From contig NZ_JAUOQE010000010.1 of the NCBI RefSeq assembly GCF_030547545.1, forward strand, positions 1-64,000: a stretch of 64,000 nt of DNA, given 5' to 3'. Both the position numbers and the translations under genes were made by a program. Of the stretch, positions 53,555 through 63,335 are shown one piece after another (position 1 is the stretch's first letter; each line of letters begins with the position of its first letter). This DNA is from Amphritea sp. 1_MG-2023. GTDB taxonomy: Bacteria > Pseudomonadota > Gammaproteobacteria > Pseudomonadales > Balneatricaceae. A model generated the notes under the pieces. That model saw nothing but the letters and a program-made list of their open reading frames with translations, made no database searches and had not been told where the DNA came from.

Positions 53555-54298
53555 ATGCAAAAAATATTTTTCACCCTGATGACCATCGCTCTATTGAGTG
53601 TCAATGTATCGGCAGCCGATGACATCAAAGAGGCGGCTATTCGTGCCTCATTGAGTGCCTTGAACAGTCAGGTACCTATCGTTGCCGTTGCTGATGCATC
53701 ATTTCCTGGGCTTTATGAGGTGACATTGGCGAGTGGTGAAACCCTTTATGTTAATGAGACGGGTAGTCACTTTATTGTCGGTGAAGTTTATCAGGTGCAG
53801 GCCGATGGTCAGTTGCTCAACTTGACCGAAGAGGCAAAGAAAGCCGGCCGACTCAAGCAGCTTGAAACGATTAGCTCTGCAGATATGGTTGTTTATCCCG
53901 CTCAAGGCGAAACCAAGGCGCATGTGACTGTATTTACGGATACCGATTGTTTTTATTGCCGCAAGTTACATGGTGAGGTTGAGCAGTTGACGGGTTATGG
54001 TATTGAGGTGCGTTATCTGGCTTTTCCGCGTGCCGGAGCTGGCTCTAAGACGCAGCAAGTGATGGATGCCATCTGGTGCGCCGAGACCGCTGATCAACAG
54101 AGCTTGATGAATAGCGCTAAGGCCGGCGAGACGATTCCGATGTTGAGTTGTGCTGATAGTCCCGTGATGAGTCAATATCAGTTGGGGCAGCAGATGGGCG
54201 TTACGGGCACTCCCGCGCTGGTACTGCAAGACGGCTCTTTGGTGCCGGGTTATGTGCCTGCGAAGCAGTTGGCGACAAGGCTCGGTGTGATTAACTGA
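53555..54298 (+). CDS. dsbC: Thiol:disulfide interchange protein DsbC
   Basis: DsbC is a periplasmic disulfide isomerase. This 247-aa protein has a signal peptide (MQKIFFTLMTIALLSVNVSA), an N-terminal dimerisation domain and a thioredoxin domain with the active site CFYC in DTDCFYCRKLH, and a cis-proline loop VTGTPALV. AGAGGAAACT precedes the ATG at 53555. It follows xerD as in E. coli. Confidence 0.95.
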   Translation: MQKIFFTLMTIALLSVNVSAADDIKEAAIRASLSALNSQVPIVAVADASFPGLYEVTLASGETLYVNETGSHFIVGEVYQVQADGQLLNLTEEAKKAGRLKQLETISSADMVVYPAQGETKAHVTVFTDTDCFYCRKLHGEVEQLTGYGIEVRYLAFPRAGAGSKTQQVMDAIWCAETADQQSLMNSAKAGETIPMLSCADSPVMSQYQLGQQMGVTGTPALVLQDGSLVPGYVPAKQLATRLGVIN

Positions 54299-54340
54299 GT
54301 CTTTGTTTGATTCGCATATTCAGCATTTTGTGAACTTTAA

Positions 54341-54363
54341 GGGAGCCAAGGGCTCTCTTTTTT
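54341..54363 (+). terminator. Intrinsic terminator of dsbC
   Basis: GGGAGCC and GGCTCTC (one G-U pair) close a short loop, followed by seven T. Confidence 0.85.
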
Positions 54364-54511
54364 ATGTTGGGGTTATTGTTTCGGGGATTTTTTCAATCGA
54401 GTTGAGTCGCTGCATAGAGCTTAGAGATGGTTTTCGCTATAATGTGGCACTATTTTTAACCGCAGAAAAGTCTGTCGCTCGAATAGCCCAGTAATAGCGT
54501 GAGGTAATGGT

Positions 54512-55807
54512 TTGAAACCTGTAAAAGTTGGTATCTGTGGTCTTGGCACCGTTGGTGGTGGTACGTTTAATGTACTGAAACGTAACGCAGAAGAGATCGC
54601 CCGTCGTGCGGGTCGTAACATCGTTGTAGAAGCGATTGGCGCCCGTCGTGAAAATCCTGATTGTGACACTCGGGGTACCCATATTACAGCGGATATTTTT
54701 GAGATTGCCCGCAACCCTGAAATCGATATTATTGTTGAGTTGATTGGTGGCTATGAGACGGCTCTTGAGCTGGTGATGACGGCTATCGAAAATGGTAAGC
54801 ATGTCGTGACGGCGAATAAAGCGCTGATCGCGGTGCATGGTAATGAAATTTTCGAGGCGGCACAGAAAAAAAATGTCATGGTGGCATTTGAAGCATCGGT
54901 TGCCGGTGGTATTCCTGTCATCAAGGCGATTCGTGAAGGCCTGTCCGGTAATCAGATCAACTGGTTAGCTGGGATTATCAATGGCACTGGGAACTTTATC
55001 TTGACAGAAATGCGAGATAAAGGGCGTGACTTTGCGGATGTGCTAAGCGAAGCGCAGGCCCTCGGTTATGCCGAAGCCGATCCAACCTTTGATGTTGAAG
55101 GCATTGATGCGGCACATAAACTGACGATCTTGGCATCGATCGCGTTTGGTGTTCCGTTACAGTTCGATAAAGCGTATACCGAAGGCATCAGCAATATTAC
55201 CGCTGCCGATGTCGAGTATGCCGAAGAGCTGGGTTACCGTATTAAGCACTTGGGTATCAGCCGACGTACCGAAAACGGTATCGAGCTACGAGTACACCCT
55301 ACCATGATTCCTGAAAAAGCCTTGCTGGCCAGTGTGCATGGTGTCATGAACGCCGTGCTGGTGGATGGTGATGCAGTCGGGCAGACGATGTATTACGGTG
55401 CCGGTGCCGGTGCCGAGCCGACGGCCTCTGCGGTGATCGCTGATATTGTTGATGTGGTTAGAATGCTAACCGCCGATCGTGATAACCGAGTGCCGCATTT
55501 GGCTTTCCAACCAGGCAGTCTGTCAGAGATGCCAATCTCGGCGGTTGATGAAATTGTCAGTGGCTATTATTTACGCCTAACGGTTAATGAGCGTCCTGGG
55601 GTGCTGGCCAAAATTGCCGCTATCCTGAGTGAATCTGAAATCAGCATTAACGCGATTGTGCAGAAAGAGACGCATCAGCAACAGGTGCCTGTCATTATCC
55701 TGACGCAGGATGTGAAGGAAAAATTAATGAACGCAGCGATTGCCAAGATTGAAGCGTTGGCTGACGTGAATGAAGCGATAACGCGTATTCGCGTTGAGCA
55801 TCTGTAA
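54512..55807 (+). CDS. hom: Homoserine dehydrogenase
   Basis: Hom reduces aspartate semialdehyde to homoserine in threonine/methionine synthesis. This 431-aa protein has the dinucleotide site GICGLGTVGGGTF, the substrate-binding GYAEADPTFDVEGIDAAHK and a C-terminal ACT regulatory domain (RLTVNERPGVLAKI). It begins with TTG behind GAGG. thrC follows after 28 bases. There is no fused aspartokinase domain. Confidence 0.96.
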   Translation: MKPVKVGICGLGTVGGGTFNVLKRNAEEIARRAGRNIVVEAIGARRENPDCDTRGTHITADIFEIARNPEIDIIVELIGGYETALELVMTAIENGKHVVTANKALIAVHGNEIFEAAQKKNVMVAFEASVAGGIPVIKAIREGLSGNQINWLAGIINGTGNFILTEMRDKGRDFADVLSEAQALGYAEADPTFDVEGIDAAHKLTILASIAFGVPLQFDKAYTEGISNITAADVEYAEELGYRIKHLGISRRTENGIELRVHPTMIPEKALLASVHGVMNAVLVDGDAVGQTMYYGAGAGAEPTASAVIADIVDVVRMLTADRDNRVPHLAFQPGSLSEMPISAVDEIVSGYYLRLTVNERPGVLAKIAAILSESEISINAIVQKETHQQQVPVIILTQDVKEKLMNAAIAKIEALADVNEAITRIRVEHL

Positions 55808-55835
55808 GGCAACCGCAAACGTAGGAATTTAGATC

Positions 55836-57230
55836 GTGAAATATATCTCTACCCGGGGTCAGGCCCCTGCGCTGAATTTTGAAGAAGTCTTGTTGGCCGG
55901 TTTGGCTAGCGATGGTGGTTTGTATGTGCCGGAAACGCTACCGACCTTTAGTCAAGCAGAGATCGCTTCTTGGGCGGGCCTATCCTATAGTGAATTAGCC
56001 TATAAAATCATTCAGCCGTTTGTCGGTGATTGTGTTGCCGATGCCGATCTCAAGCAGATGATCGATGACACTTATGCCGGCTTTAATCATACGGCGGTTG
56101 CACCATTGAAAGAGCTAGGCACCAATGAGTGGGTGCTAGAACTGTTTCATGGGCCGACGCTCGCATTTAAAGATTTTGCGTTACAGTTACTCGGGCGGTT
56201 AATGGATTATGCCCTGACGAAGCGTCAGGAGCGTCTGGTTATCATGGGCGCGACTTCCGGTGATACCGGTTCGGCGGCGATTGAAGGTTGCCGTCACAGC
56301 GAACATCTGGATATCTTTATTCTCCATCCGCATAACCGTGTGTCTGAAGTTCAACGCAAACAGATGACCACTATTATTGAAGATAATGTGTTCAATATTG
56401 CCCTCGAAGGTAACTTCGATGACTGTCAGGAGATGGTGAAAGATAGTTTTGCCGATCAGCGTTTTCTGGGTGGTCGTAAGCTGGGCGCCGTTAATTCGAT
56501 CAACTGGGCGCGTATTATGTCCCAGATCGTGTATTACTTCTCGGCATCGTTGGCTGTCGGTGGTCCGCATCGCGAGGTTGCGTTCTCTGTGCCAACCGGT
56601 AATTTCGGTGATATTTTCGCCGGTTACTTGGCGAAACAGATGGGCTTGCCGATCAGTCAGCTGGTGGTGGCAACCAACAAAAACGATATCCTGCATCGAG
56701 TGATTTCCGGTAATGATATGAGCAAGGGTGAGCTTGTGCATACCCTGTCGCCATCAATGGATATCATGGTGTCATCTAACTTCGAGCGCTTATTGTTTGA
56801 TGTCTATGGTCGTGATGGTCAGGCGATTAGCGAGCTGATGGCTAAGTTTAAAACTCAGCCAGTACAGCTTGATCAAGCGCGTTGGGAAAGTGTTCGTGAG
56901 CTGTTTGATAGCTTTGCTTGTGACGATGAAACAACCTGCAACATGATCGCCACAGTAGCCGACGAAACCGGTTATCTGCTCGATCCACATACGGCTATCG
57001 GTGTGGTTGCCGCGCGTCAATGTAAGCGTGATGCGAGTGTGCCAATGATTGTGCTGGCAACCGCTCATCCGGTTAAATTCCCCGAAGCGGTGTTGAAGGC
57101 GGGGCTTGAATCACCTCAATTGCCAGCGCATATGGCCGATCTATTTGAACGCGAAGAACAGTTCACGGTGTTGAACAATCAGCTGTCAACTGTGCAGCAG
57201 TTTGTCGCCGAGCATGTTCATAGCGACTAA
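55836..57230 (+). CDS. thrC: Threonine synthase
   Basis: ThrC converts O-phosphohomoserine to threonine with PLP. This 464-aa protein begins MKYISTRGQAPALNFEE and has the PLP lysine in GPTLAFKDFALQ and the phosphate-binding SVPTGNFGDIFAGY. It starts with GTG with AGGA upstream. It is cotranscribed with hom and ends in a strong terminator. Confidence 0.96.
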   Translation: MKYISTRGQAPALNFEEVLLAGLASDGGLYVPETLPTFSQAEIASWAGLSYSELAYKIIQPFVGDCVADADLKQMIDDTYAGFNHTAVAPLKELGTNEWVLELFHGPTLAFKDFALQLLGRLMDYALTKRQERLVIMGATSGDTGSAAIEGCRHSEHLDIFILHPHNRVSEVQRKQMTTIIEDNVFNIALEGNFDDCQEMVKDSFADQRFLGGRKLGAVNSINWARIMSQIVYYFSASLAVGGPHREVAFSVPTGNFGDIFAGYLAKQMGLPISQLVVATNKNDILHRVISGNDMSKGELVHTLSPSMDIMVSSNFERLLFDVYGRDGQAISELMAKFKTQPVQLDQARWESVRELFDSFACDDETTCNMIATVADETGYLLDPHTAIGVVAARQCKRDASVPMIVLATAHPVKFPEAVLKAGLESPQLPAHMADLFEREEQFTVLNNQLSTVQQFVAEHVHSD

Positions 57231-57251
57231 TTGACTTGATGCTTTGATAAT

Positions 57252-57286
57252 AGCCCGTTAGAGTCTCTGACCTTAACGGGCTTTTT
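57252..57286 (+). terminator. Intrinsic terminator of hom-thrC
   Basis: AGCCCGTTA pairs perfectly with TAACGGGCT over a 13-base loop, followed by five T. Confidence 0.92.
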
Positions 57287-57302
57287 ATTGGGGATAACAC
57301 GC

Positions 57303-58109
57303 ATGGACCTGTTTTTTCTATTATCGAAAGGTTTTTGGGTGTTAGCGAATCCGGGAAATCTGCTGGTCATATTATTACTGATCGGGTTATTGAAAGGCTG
57401 GCGTACGCTCAGCTCTCTGGTGGCGGTGTGTTTGTTGCTGATTACCTTGTATCCGGTTGGCGATGTGCTATTGCAGCCACTGGAAAAACGTTTTTCTCCG
57501 GCGACAATGCCGCAAGAGATTGCCGGTATTGTGGTGTTGGGGGGCGCTGAAGAGGCCGAGTTGAGCCATCTTTGGCAACAGCCACAGTTCAATATGGCCG
57601 CCGAGCGGGATATGGCTATGTTATCGTTATTGCAGCGTTATCCCGAGGCTCCGGTTATTCTCACGGGGGGCTCGGGTACCGTGCTGAAGCCGGAGTTTCG
57701 TGGTGCTGATGTGCAGCGTACTTGGCTTAAGTCACTGCAGCTCGAACAGCGAGTCATATTTGAGCGAGACTCACGCAATACCTTTGAAAACGCGATCTAT
57801 AGTCAAGATGCGATCCCTACGGGGATCGATGCGGCGGACCCGCGCGGCTGGTTGCTGGTGACATCAGCGTTTCATATGCCGCGCTCCGTCGGCGTCTTTA
57901 GGCAGCAGGGATGGCATATTACGCCTTATCCCGTGGACTATTATTCTCGCGCTATCGCTTTGAGCAGTTGGCGAGCGGATTTAGGCCGTAATCTTTACGA
58001 ACTCTCAATCGGCGTGCGTGAATGGATTGGCCTAGCGGCATACTACATGACGGATAAAACCGATACATTATTTCCAGCAGCCAATTTGGATATGAGCCAA
58101 CATGAGTGA
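57303..58109 (+). CDS. YdcF/ElyC-family membrane protein
   Basis: This 268-aa protein has two N-terminal hydrophobic segments and a DUF218 domain with GIVVLGGAEEAE, ILTGGSG, DSRNTFENAIYS and LVTSAFHMPRSVG. E. coli ElyC, a relative, affects envelope and peptidoglycan precursor homeostasis. The ATG at 57303 is used. Its 3' end overlaps the recJ start by eight bases, so the two are coupled. Confidence 0.9.
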   Translation: MDLFFLLSKGFWVLANPGNLLVILLLIGLLKGWRTLSSLVAVCLLLITLYPVGDVLLQPLEKRFSPATMPQEIAGIVVLGGAEEAELSHLWQQPQFNMAAERDMAMLSLLQRYPEAPVILTGGSGTVLKPEFRGADVQRTWLKSLQLEQRVIFERDSRNTFENAIYSQDAIPTGIDAADPRGWLLVTSAFHMPRSVGVFRQQGWHITPYPVDYYSRAIALSSWRADLGRNLYELSIGVREWIGLAAYYMTDKTDTLFPAANLDMSQHE

Positions 58110-59835
58110 TATCACCATTCGGCGCCGTGAGTCAGGTTCTCAAGGCAAAATTTTCAGTCAGGTTACACCATTATTGGCGCGTATTTATGCCAGCCGCGGA
58201 CTCGATGATCTTGATGCTTTAGGGCGAAGCCTACAGCAGCTACAAACGGGTCGGGATATGTTGGGGCTGGCAGAGGCGGTTAAGCGTTTAATCGTGGCAT
58301 TAGAGCAAGATCAACAGATTTTGATTGTCGGTGATTTTGATTGCGATGGCGCCACCAGTACGGCGGTTGGTATGCTCGGGCTGGGAATGATGGGCGCAAG
58401 CCGCGTGACGTATTTGGTGCCGAACCGGTTTGAGTATGGTTATGGGCTAAGCCCTGAGATTGTCGATGTGGCCGCTGCCTTGCAGCCCGACCTGATTATC
58501 ACGGTCGATAATGGCATCTCCAGTGTTGCCGGGGTGGCTAGGGCGAATAGTCTGGGTATCGATGTCGTTGTCACCGATCATCACCTGCCCGGTGAGGCGT
58601 TGCCGGCAGCTTGTGCCATCGTCAATCCCAATCAGCCGGATTGTCCCTTTAGTGAAAAATCGACCTGCGGTGTGGGCGTTATTTTTTATGTGATGACCGC
58701 CCTGCGTCGTTCGCTGGAGGAGCAGAACTGGTTTGAGGCGCGGGGACTACCGAGGCCTAATTTGGCCGCGCTGTTGGATCTCGTGGCTCTAGGCACGGTC
58801 GCCGATGTGGTGCCGTTAGAACAGAATAACCGCACCTTGGTGTATCAAGGATTACAGCGGATTCGTTCGGGTAAGGCGCGACCAGGTTTGATCGCTTTGA
58901 TCGATATTAGCGGTCGGCAACGCCGTCGCCTAACGGCAACCGATCTAGGATTTGCATTGGGTCCGCGATTGAATGCCGCCGGACGTTTAGATGATATGTC
59001 GATCGGCATTGAGTGCCTGCTCACCAATAATCCTGAGCGGGCACAGCAATTGGCCTTACAGCTCGATAGCTTGAATCAGGAGCGTCGGGGGATAGAGCAA
59101 GAGATGCAGCAGCAGGCAAATGCGCTGCTTGATGAGTTGGAGCTGGATGCCGAAGGTGAGTTACCGTTTGGTTTATGTCTCTATGATGGTGATTGGCATC
59201 AGGGCGTGATCGGTATTCTCGCCTCGCGTATTAAAGAGAAACTTAATCGTCCGGTGGTCGCGTTTGCTACCGGCGATAAAGGCGAACTGAAAGGCTCGGC
59301 GCGCTCGGTGAATGGCTTTCATATTCGGGATGGTTTGGACGCGGTGGCGGCCAAGCACCCGAGCTTGTTGAAAAAGTTCGGCGGCCATGCGATGGCCGCA
59401 GGCATGACGATTGCGGCTGAAAATCTGGGTTTATTTCAGCAAGCTTTTGATGCTGAAGTGCGCCGTCATCTGAGTGCCGAGCAACTGCAGCATGCGGTGT
59501 TGACCGATGGTGGCTTATCCTCGGCTGAACTCACCATGGAGATGGCCGAACAGTTGCGGGAGGCAGGGCCCTGGGGGCATCAGTTCCCAGAGCCTTTGTT
59601 TGATGGTGAATTTTCCCTGTTGCAGCAACGTATCGTAGGGCAGCGTCATCTAAAATTAGTGCTGATGGAACCAGAAAGTGGTATGGCGATCGATGCTATT
59701 CACTTTAATGCGGATCTGGATGTCTGGCCGAATGATAGCGTGCAACGAGTACATGCCGTTTATCGGTTGGATGTTAATGAGTTTCGCGGGCAGCGTAGCC
59801 TGCAATTAATGATTGATCACCTGCTACCACTGTGA
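58102..59835 (+). CDS. recJ: Single-stranded-DNA-specific exonuclease RecJ
   Basis: RecJ is a 5'-3' ssDNA exonuclease in RecF-pathway recombination and mismatch repair. This 577-aa DHH/DHHA1 protein has GDFDCDGATSTA, TDHHLPGE, LIALIDISG and the C-terminal GGHAMAAGMTI. The length equals E. coli RecJ (577). It overlaps the upstream gene by eight bases. Confidence 0.96.
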   Translation: MSDITIRRRESGSQGKIFSQVTPLLARIYASRGLDDLDALGRSLQQLQTGRDMLGLAEAVKRLIVALEQDQQILIVGDFDCDGATSTAVGMLGLGMMGASRVTYLVPNRFEYGYGLSPEIVDVAAALQPDLIITVDNGISSVAGVARANSLGIDVVVTDHHLPGEALPAACAIVNPNQPDCPFSEKSTCGVGVIFYVMTALRRSLEEQNWFEARGLPRPNLAALLDLVALGTVADVVPLEQNNRTLVYQGLQRIRSGKARPGLIALIDISGRQRRRLTATDLGFALGPRLNAAGRLDDMSIGIECLLTNNPERAQQLALQLDSLNQERRGIEQEMQQQANALLDELELDAEGELPFGLCLYDGDWHQGVIGILASRIKEKLNRPVVAFATGDKGELKGSARSVNGFHIRDGLDAVAAKHPSLLKKFGGHAMAAGMTIAAENLGLFQQAFDAEVRRHLSAEQLQHAVLTDGGLSSAELTMEMAEQLREAGPWGHQFPEPLFDGEFSLLQQRIVGQRHLKLVLMEPESGMAIDAIHFNADLDVWPNDSVQRVHAVYRLDVNEFRGQRSLQLMIDHLLPL

Positions 59836-59861
59836 GGTAGCTATTTTTTAATGAGAGCTAA

Positions 59862-60047
59862 ATGATGAATGATTTTACCTTAGACGAATTGAACACGTTG
59901 GTGGCGGTATTTGAGCAAGCGGGTATTAGCGATGATGCTTCTGCTGAAGCACTCATGTTCAAACGTATTAAAACGGCACAGGCGGAACGTGCCGAGCTTG
60001 AAAGTATGGATTTTGATGATTGTCTCGGTGGTGGCTGTAAGTTGTAA
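59862..60047 (+). CDS. Small acidic protein with a GGGCKL tail
   Basis: This 61-aa (or 60-aa, from a second ATG at 59865) protein is acidic and helical (DELNTLVAVFEQAGISDDAS), ending MDFDDCLGGGCKL. GAGAG lies upstream. I do not recognise it. The C-terminal pair of cysteines with glycines could bind a metal. It lies 26 bases after recJ on the same strand, so it may be cotranscribed. Confidence 0.6.
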   Translation: MMNDFTLDELNTLVAVFEQAGISDDASAEALMFKRIKTAQAERAELESMDFDDCLGGGCKL

Positions 60048-60155
60048 GCAGCGCCTCGTTTGACGCGCAATCCAAACGTCCGATTGCGCGCCGCTTAACC
60101 TCTTCTTCAGTGTCTCTACTTCAGCCGTTTCTCGGACTCGTTAAGGTATTCACAT

Positions 60156-61004
60156 ATGTACTATGTTGGAGCGCACGTCAGCGCCAGTGGTGGGGTGGAA
60201 AATGCCCCGTTAAACGCCGCTAAACTGGGCGCGAATGCGTTCGCGTTATTCACTAAAAATCAGCGTCGCTGGGAAGCTAAGCCATTAACCCGAGGCAGCA
60301 TTACTCAGTTTCGGAATAACTGCGAGCGATTGGGCTTTAAGCCGGAACAGATTTTACCGCATGATAGTTATCTGATTAATTTGGGGCATCCTGAGGCGGA
60401 GCCGTTGGCCAAGTCTCGGGCCGCGTTTATCGATGAATTACAGCGCTGTGAGCAGCTGGGGTTGTGCTATTTAAATTTTCATCCCGGTAGTCATCTGCGT
60501 AAAGTAGGTGAAGAAACCTGTCTGAATACCATTGCCGAGTCGATTAATCTGGCATTGGATCAAACCGAGGGGATCACCGCGGTGATTGAAAATACCGCAG
60601 GTCAGGGCAGTAATCTTGGTTGCCGTTTTGAACAACTTGCGCATATTATCGATCGGGTTGAAGATAAAAGTCGGGTGGGCGTTTGCCTTGATACCTGTCA
60701 TACCTTTGCATCGGGTTATGACTTGCGCGATCAAGACGACTGTCACAACACCTTTGCGGCGTTCGAGCGTCTAGTTGGTTTTGAGTACCTCAAGGGTATG
60801 CATTTGAATGACTCAAAAGCGAGTTTCGATAGTCATAAAGATCGTCATCATAGCTTAGGTATGGGAGAGATCGGCTTAGAAGTGTTTCGTTTTATTATGA
60901 CCGATGAACGCTTTAAAGGGATTCCTTTGATACTGGAAACCATCGATGACACTATCTGGAGTGAAGAGATTCAGATGCTACGCGGTTTTGCGCGAGGGGA
61001 GTAG
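60156..61004 (+). CDS. nfo: Endonuclease IV (AP endonuclease)
   Basis: Nfo cuts DNA at abasic sites during base excision repair. This 282-aa protein has the zinc-site motifs [45 protein letters not shown] and HLNDSK followed by [12 protein letters not shown]. Length matches E. coli Nfo (285). It has a single ATG start after a short unpatterned gap. Confidence 0.96.
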   Translation: MYYVGAHVSASGGVENAPLNAAKLGANAFALFTKNQRRWEAKPLTRGSITQFRNNCERLGFKPEQILPHDSYLINLGHPEAEPLAKSRAAFIDELQRCEQLGLCYLNFHPGSHLRKVGEETCLNTIAESINLALDQTEGITAVIENTAGQGSNLGCRFEQLAHIIDRVEDKSRVGVCLDTCHTFASGYDLRDQDDCHNTFAAFERLVGFEYLKGMHLNDSKASFDSHKDRHHSLGMGEIGLEVFRFIMTDERFKGIPLILETIDDTIWSEEIQMLRGFARGE

Positions 61005-61149
61005 AGGCGCTCTACTGTTCGTAGCGTGGTGCTATGTAATGTTAAGAGACTCGATCACTCGAATGGTTATGTTGATGTTGGCTGTCATTTATCTGTCATC
61101 TGCGAGTAATAAACTGGGTTAATTAGCAGTAATCGTCAGCAGACTTAAC

Positions 61150-62916
61150 ATGACCATGCCACAAACTATCCCCGATCGTTATGCACTACTTCATCAACTG
61201 ATTGAAACAGAGCAGCTTTATCCGCATTTTCAGCCCATTGTCGATCTTCGACGGGGTGAAATTTTGGGCCATGAAGCGCTGATTCGAGGACCACAAGAAA
61301 GTGAGCTTTACTCTCCGCTGGCGCTGTTTAACACCGCCATGGAATGTGGCTTGGAACATCGTTTGGAGTTGCTCTGTCGTCGCCTTTCCTTGGAAGCTTA
61401 TGCGCGCCTCTCATTGGCGGGTAAATTGTTTTTAAATGTCAGTGCGTCTCTACTCGGTACCCCCGAGCACCGCAAAGGCTTGACTGCTGAATGGCTTAAA
61501 ACGCTGGATATTCCTCTCGATTCAATTGTTATCGAAATCTCTGAAAAGCATCCGTTCGATAATTACGGTTTGACCTTTGAGGCGATTAATCACTATAAGC
61601 AGATGGGCTTTAAAGTGGCGGTTGATGATCTAGGGACAGGCTATTCAGGATTGAAATTGTGGTCAGAGTTACAGCCAGATTATGTCAAAATTGATCGTCA
61701 TTTTATCCATAATGTCGATCGTGAACCGATTAAGCGTCAGTTTGTGAAATCTATCTTTAGTATCGCTAACGGTGTCGGTTCTAAAGTGATTGTTGAGGGG
61801 GTGGAGACTCGCTCAGAACTGATTACGCTGAAAGAGCTTGGTGCGACTATTGGTCAGGGCTTTTATTTAGGCCGCCCCACGTTACAGCCAGAAATGAGAT
61901 GTGACAGTGAGGAATGGTTACCACGCAAGCGTCGCGCCGGTAGTGAAAAGGATATGGCCGAGACCGCCGCGGTATTGATACATCCTGCGCCAGCGCTTAA
62001 CTTTGATGATCAAATGGGGCCGACGGCTAAGCTGTTCAGTGAGAATTCGCTGTACGATATTCTCGCCGTGCTCGAAGAAGGACGACCGATTGGTACGATT
62101 CACCGTTCAGATCTGCTGGAGCTGTTTTCAACACAGTATGGTCGTGCCTTATATGAGCATCGTCCGGTGACCTGTATTCTGGATACGAAGGCGATCATGA
62201 TTGAAGCGGATACCAGTTTAGAGCAAGTATCGCGACTGATTACCGAGCAGGATGCAGTGTATTTGCATCAGGGGTTAGTGATCACTAAAGAGGGGCATTA
62301 CCAAGGCATCGGCAATGTTCGAGATCTACTCAAGAGCATTACCGAGCTTAAAATTCGTAATGCTCGTTACGCTAATCCCTTAACGCTACTGCCGGGCAAT
62401 GTACCCATCAATCGGGAGATCGATGGCCTGCTGAAGCAGACTGAAAATTTCCGCGTGGCTTACTTCGATATCAATTTCTTTAAACCCTTTAATGATAGTT
62501 ATGGCTATGTGAAGGGCGATCGTTTGATTCAGTTGTTGGGTGAACTTTTGACTCAGCATGCTCACGGTGACAGCTTTACCGGCCATATCGGTGGCGATGA
62601 TTTTGTCGTCGTGTTTCGTACTGATGATTGGCAGTCCCGTTGTGAGCTTATTTTGACTCAGTTTGATCAGGCTGTGCGTGAGTTTTATAGTCCAGCAGAT
62701 CTTCAGCAGGGCGGTACTTGGGCGATGAGTCGTAACGGCGAAGCGGTGTTTTATTCGATGCTAAGTCTCTCTTGTGGTGTTGTGCATCCAGACCCCTATC
62801 GGTGCGCGAGTTATCATGAAGTCGCCGAGTTGGCTGCCGAGGCAAAGAAACAAGCGAAGCAAAGGGAGGGGAGTCATCTGTTTGTCTCAACTCGCCGCGA
62901 TATGCGTGTTAGTTAA
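61150..62916 (+). CDS. EAL-CBS-GGDEF cyclic-di-GMP turnover protein
   Basis: This 588-aa protein has an N-terminal EAL phosphodiesterase domain (HFQPIVDLRRGEILGHEALI, NVSASLLG, EISEKHPF, VDDLGTGYSGL, KIDRHFI, VEGVETR), a CBS-pair region around 280-400 (RPIGTIHRSDLLELF) and a C-terminal GGDEF-like domain with GGDDF (HIGGDDFVVVF) near residue 480. Catalytic EAL residues appear intact. GGDDF departs from GGDEF/GGEEF, so diguanylate cyclase activity is uncertain. No membrane segments are seen. Confidence 0.92.
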   Translation: MTMPQTIPDRYALLHQLIETEQLYPHFQPIVDLRRGEILGHEALIRGPQESELYSPLALFNTAMECGLEHRLELLCRRLSLEAYARLSLAGKLFLNVSASLLGTPEHRKGLTAEWLKTLDIPLDSIVIEISEKHPFDNYGLTFEAINHYKQMGFKVAVDDLGTGYSGLKLWSELQPDYVKIDRHFIHNVDREPIKRQFVKSIFSIANGVGSKVIVEGVETRSELITLKELGATIGQGFYLGRPTLQPEMRCDSEEWLPRKRRAGSEKDMAETAAVLIHPAPALNFDDQMGPTAKLFSENSLYDILAVLEEGRPIGTIHRSDLLELFSTQYGRALYEHRPVTCILDTKAIMIEADTSLEQVSRLITEQDAVYLHQGLVITKEGHYQGIGNVRDLLKSITELKIRNARYANPLTLLPGNVPINREIDGLLKQTENFRVAYFDINFFKPFNDSYGYVKGDRLIQLLGELLTQHAHGDSFTGHIGGDDFVVVFRTDDWQSRCELILTQFDQAVREFYSPADLQQGGTWAMSRNGEAVFYSMLSLSCGVVHPDPYRCASYHEVAELAAEAKKQAKQREGSHLFVSTRRDMRVS

Positions 62917-63080
62917 GCATCGTGCCTGTGTTGGCGGATGTTAATCGGAACGCTTAAACGGCCTCGGCTTTATCTGAGCGTACATGATGCTCACGCCATC
63001 GCTCGCGTGTAGCATCCTTACCTTTGCTATCATGTTGTGCATGGCGGCTGGTTCAGCGCTGTGTGTCTCTGATTGAGGCT

Positions 63081-63137
63081 CAGGCTAGTGCTTAGGTTAG
63101 TGCTTAGGTTAATGCTCAGGTTAGCTTTGGGTTAGCG
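63081..63137. repeat. 12-bp imperfect tandem repeat, about 4.5 copies
   Basis: Units read CAGGCTAGTGCT, TAGGTTAGTGCT, TAGGTTAATGCT, CAGGTTAGCTTT and a partial GGGTTAGCGC. The copies differ by one to a few bases each. Confidence 0.85.
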
Positions 63138-63155
63138 CGATCTATATCTTTTAAT

Positions 63156-63179
63156 AGCATAAGCATAAGCATAAGCATA
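63156..63179. repeat. Hexanucleotide tandem repeat GCATAA, about 4 copies
   Basis: GCATAA is repeated exactly three times plus GCATA at 63157-63179. It lies about 155 bases before the start codon of the nudix gene. Confidence 0.9.
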
Positions 63180-63335
63180 TTCTTTATAATTATAGATTCC
63201 AGTCTGAGAGACCCATCAGTCGTGCTATATTGACGCACGATTGGTTGGGCTATGTGCCGTGCATGAAAATCACCCATGAATACCTCAACTCTTTCATTGT
63301 AGACTTTAATCCTAGACTCAATTCGGAATAGCGTT

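Larger units (their letters stand above)
62917..63335. other. Intergenic region with two tandem repeat tracts
   Basis: This 419-base region between the EAL-GGDEF gene and the nudix gene has no plausible ORF. It contains a 12-bp and a 6-bp tandem array, listed separately. The promoter of the nudix gene probably lies in its second half. Confidence 0.6.

Noticed and set aside
63081-63179. Tandem repeats as a CRISPR array
   Set aside because: Units of 6 and 12 bases are directly adjacent with no spacers and there are no cas genes.
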